A DNA stretch of 35,068 bases from contig USLU01000050.1 of the NCBI GenBank assembly GCA_900555635.1, positions 1-35,068 of the forward strand. Direction: 5' to 3'. The position numbers and the translations under genes are program-made. Each line of letters begins with the position of its first letter. The stretch's first letter is position 1. This stretch comes from an uncultured Bacteroides sp. (GTDB lineage Bacteria; Bacteroidota; Bacteroidia; Bacteroidales; Bacteroidaceae). Positions 33,132 to 35,068 of the stretch are shown here, one piece after another. Below the pieces are notes generated by a model. The model was not told the origin of the DNA. It searched no databases and saw only the letters and a program-made list of their open reading frames with translations.

Positions 33132-35068
33132 TTAGCTCTTGTAGTTACGGGTTTGAACCTTGATAGCTTCGTATACCAACGGCTCTTTGTATAATACCGG
33201 AGCTTTTTCATCGTCACCTTGATATTCCCAGCATGCTACATAGAAGAAGTTTTCGTCATCACGTTTAGCTTCTCCTTCTTCAGTCTGGTATTCTTCACGG
33301 AAGTGACCACCACAACTTTCGTTACGGTTCAATGCATCGTAAGCAACAAGCTCACCCATTGTGATGAAGTCGTACAGACGGATTGCTTTGTCAAGCTCTA
33401 CGTTCATACCTTCTTTAGAACCGGGGATAAACAGATTCGTTTCGAATTCCTTGCGGATTTCTTTCAGTTCGGCAATACCTTTCTTCAAGCCTTCTGCCGT
33501 ACGTCCCATACCTACATATTCCCACATAACATGACCCAGTTTCTTGTGGATAGAATCAACAGATTCTTTACCCTGGATGCTCATGAACTTGTCGATCTTA
33601 GCTTGAACTGCCTTTTCTGCTTCAGCAAATTCAGGAAGATCAGTAGAGAAACGAGGAACAGTGATTTGATCTGCCAGATAATTTTGGATTGTATAAGGTA
33701 ATACGAAGTAACCGTCAGCCAAACCTTGCATCAATGCAGAAGCACCGAGGCGGTTTGCACCGTGGTCGGAGAAGTTACATTCACCGATAGCGAACAGACC
33801 CTTGATGGTAGTCTGCAGTTCGTAGTCTACCCAGATACCACCCATTGTGTAGTGGATAGCCGGATAAATCATCATCGGATTATAATATTTCACACCACTG
33901 ATTTCTTTTGCCAGTTCGCCCGGATTAACGTCAGTGATTTCTTCATACATATCGAAGAGGTTACCATAACGCTGAAGCACTACATCGATGCCCAGGCGGT
34001 TGATAGCTTCAGAGAAATCGAGGAATACGGCCAGACCTGTGTTGTTCACACCGAAACCTGCGTCGCAACGTTCTTTAGCTGCACGGCTGGCAACGTCACG
34101 TGGAACCAGGTTACCGAATGCCGGATAACGGCGTTCCAGGTAGTAGTCGCGGTCTTCTTCAGGAATATCGCTTCCCTTGATTTCGCCTTTCTGCAATTTG
34201 ATAGCGTCTTCTTTCTTCTTCGGAACCCAGATACGACCGTCGTTACGCAGAGATTCGGACATCAGAGTCAGTTTGGACTGCTTGTCACCGTGTACCGGGA
34301 TACAAGTCGGGTGAATCTGAACGTATGCGGGGTTAGCGAATACAGCACCCTTGCGGTAGCAAGAGATAGCAGCTGTACAGTTACAACCCATAGCGTTAGT
34401 AGACAGGAAGTAAGCGTTACCATAACCACCAGTAGCGATTACTACAGCGTGAGCGGCGAAGCGTTCCAGTTCACCTGTTACAAGATTTTTAGCGATGATA
34501 CCGCGAGCACGTCCGTCAACGATCACCACATCTTGCATTTCATAACGAGTGTACAGTTTTACAGTACCTACGTTTACCTGACGGCTCAATGCAGAGTAAG
34601 CACCCAGCAACAACTGCTGACCAGTCTGGCCTTTAGCGTAGAAAGTACGGGATACCTGTGCACCACCGAAAGAACGGTTATCCAGTGTACCGCCATATTC
34701 GCGAGCGAAAGGAACACCTTGCGCTACACATTGGTCGATGATAGCGTTAGACACTTCAGCCAAACGATATACGTTTGCTTCACGGGCACGATAGTCGCCA
34801 CCTTTTACAGTATCGTAGAACAGACGGTAAACCGAGTCACCATCATTTTGATAATTCTTTGCAGCATTGATACCACCCTGTGCAGCGATAGAGTGTGCAC
34901 GACGGGGAGAATCCTGAATACAGAAATTGAATACTCTGAAACCCATTTCACCAAGTGAAGCAGCGGCAGAAGCACCTGCCAGACCCGTACCCACAACGAT
35001 GATGTCCAAACGACGTTTATTAGCGGGGTTCACCAATTTCTGGTGAGCTTTATAGTTGGTCCATTTCT
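33132..35068 (-). CDS. frdA: Fumarate reductase / succinate dehydrogenase flavoprotein subunit (5' partial)
   Basis: The frame runs open to the right edge of the window. The codons before the TTG at 35036 encode 'KWTNYKAHQKLVNPANKRR', as in full-length Bacteroides FrdA, so the gene starts outside. Visible features are the FAD-binding 'DIIVVGTGLAGASAA', 'SIAAQGGINAA' (FAD attachment region), 'VVIATGGYGNAYF', the substrate region 'VQIHPTCIP', 'RRYPAFGNLVPRDVASRA' (active-site arginine) and 'HYTMGGIWVDYELQT' with 'GECNFSDHGANRLGASALMQGLADG'. The codon use is GC-richer than in the accessory genes, as expected of a highly expressed core gene. It converts fumarate to succinate together with FrdB. 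Confidence 0.95.
   Translation of the reverse strand, partial: KWTNYKAHQKLVNPANKRRLDIIVVGTGLAGASAAASLGEMGFRVFNFCIQDSPRRAHSIAAQGGINAAKNYQNDGDSVYRLFYDTVKGGDYRAREANVYRLAEVSNAIIDQCVAQGVPFAREYGGTLDNRSFGGAQVSRTFYAKGQTGQQLLLGAYSALSRQVNVGTVKLYTRYEMQDVVIVDGRARGIIAKNLVTGELERFAAHAVVIATGGYGNAYFLSTNAMGCNCTAAISCYRKGAVFANPAYVQIHPTCIPVHGDKQSKLTLMSESLRNDGRIWVPKKKEDAIKLQKGEIKGSDIPEEDRDYYLERRYPAFGNLVPRDVASRAAKERCDAGFGVNNTGLAVFLDFSEAINRLGIDVVLQRYGNLFDMYEEITDVNPGELAKEISGVKYYNPMMIYPAIHYTMGGIWVDYELQTTIKGLFAIGECNFSDHGANRLGASALMQGLADGYFVLPYTIQNYLADQITVPRFSTDLPEFAEAEKAVQAKIDKFMSIQGKESVDSIHKKLGHVMWEYVGMGRTAEGLKKGIAELKEIRKEFETNLFIPGSKEGMNVELDKAIRLYDFITMGELVAYDALNRNESCGGHFREEYQTEEGEAKRDDENFFYVACWEYQGDDEKAPVLYKEPLVYEAIKVQTRNYKS

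Noticed and set aside
33726..34958. Long plus-strand open frame (410 codons) across frdA
   Set aside because: It lies antisense to a certain gene with clear FAD and active-site motifs; its own translation has no recognisable domain and its length follows from frdA codon use.
35034..35036. TTG as start of frdA
   Set aside because: The frame continues to the window edge and encodes the normal Bacteroides FrdA N-terminal region.

Overview
The window looks like a Bacteroides chromosome (a human-gut type such as the B. thetaiotaomicron/ovatus group; species not determined). The grounds are: a SusC/SusD polysaccharide utilization locus (PUL) with a hybrid two-component regulator, Bacteroidetes-type promoters (TAnnTTTG at -7, often TTTG near -33), a fimbrillin operon, and a FrdA/FrdB fumarate reductase typical of the genus. 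No tRNA, rRNA, CRISPR array or insertion sequence was seen. Both ends cut a gene.

Layout. (1) 1-1379: 3' part of a carboxyltransferase (oxaloacetate decarboxylase alpha / pyruvate carboxylase B type), closed by a clear terminator. (2) 1613-6211, AT-rich accessory block: an unknown 166-aa protein (minus strand) diverges from a tight operon of WYL-domain regulator, PD-(D/E)XK-like protein, beta-CASP metallo-beta-lactamase nuclease and calcineurin-like phosphoesterase. The last three overlap or nearly abut (two ATGA overlaps). The divergent intergenic region carries two copies of a 21-bp dyad, GTATGCA-N7-TGCAYAC, each centred the same distance upstream of one of two outward-facing -7 elements. 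This is the best candidate for an undescribed system, possibly anti-phage or nucleic-acid processing. (3) 6702-7365: a MntA/HepT nucleotidyltransferase-HEPN toxin-antitoxin pair. (4) 7382-27573: a PUL. The sensor-regulator (minus) faces away from SusC, SusD, a surface lipoprotein of unknown enzyme family, a GH2 glycosidase, a GH105 unsaturated uronyl hydrolase with an extra N-terminal domain, a second member of the unknown family, a tandem DUF1080 (3-keto-glycoside hydrolase-like) protein and a Tat-type Gfo/Idh/MocA oxidoreductase. A 12-bp-stem terminator follows. (5) 27793-31026: a fimbria-type operon (OmpA/DUF3575-like outer membrane protein, DUF5119-like lipoprotein, fimbrillin), followed by an AraC-type regulator at 31379-32218. 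(6) 32340-35068 (minus): frdB and the 5'-truncated frdA.

How the genes fit together. The PUL encodes sensing (periplasmic propeller of the regulator), capture and import (SusC/D) and breakdown of a glycan probably containing uronic acid. GH105 enzymes need a lyase product, yet no known lyase family is recognisable. The two paralogous unknown proteins, one apparently a surface lipoprotein and one periplasmic, are therefore the best candidate lyases. The DUF1080 and Gfo/Idh/MocA pair suggests an added oxidative (3-keto) route for glycosidic bond cleavage. Region 2 and the toxin-antitoxin pair read as accessory/defence DNA inserted between housekeeping and PUL genes.

All calls come from reading the sequence; no database search was run. 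Residue numbers count from the start codon given for each gene, unless an entry says otherwise.
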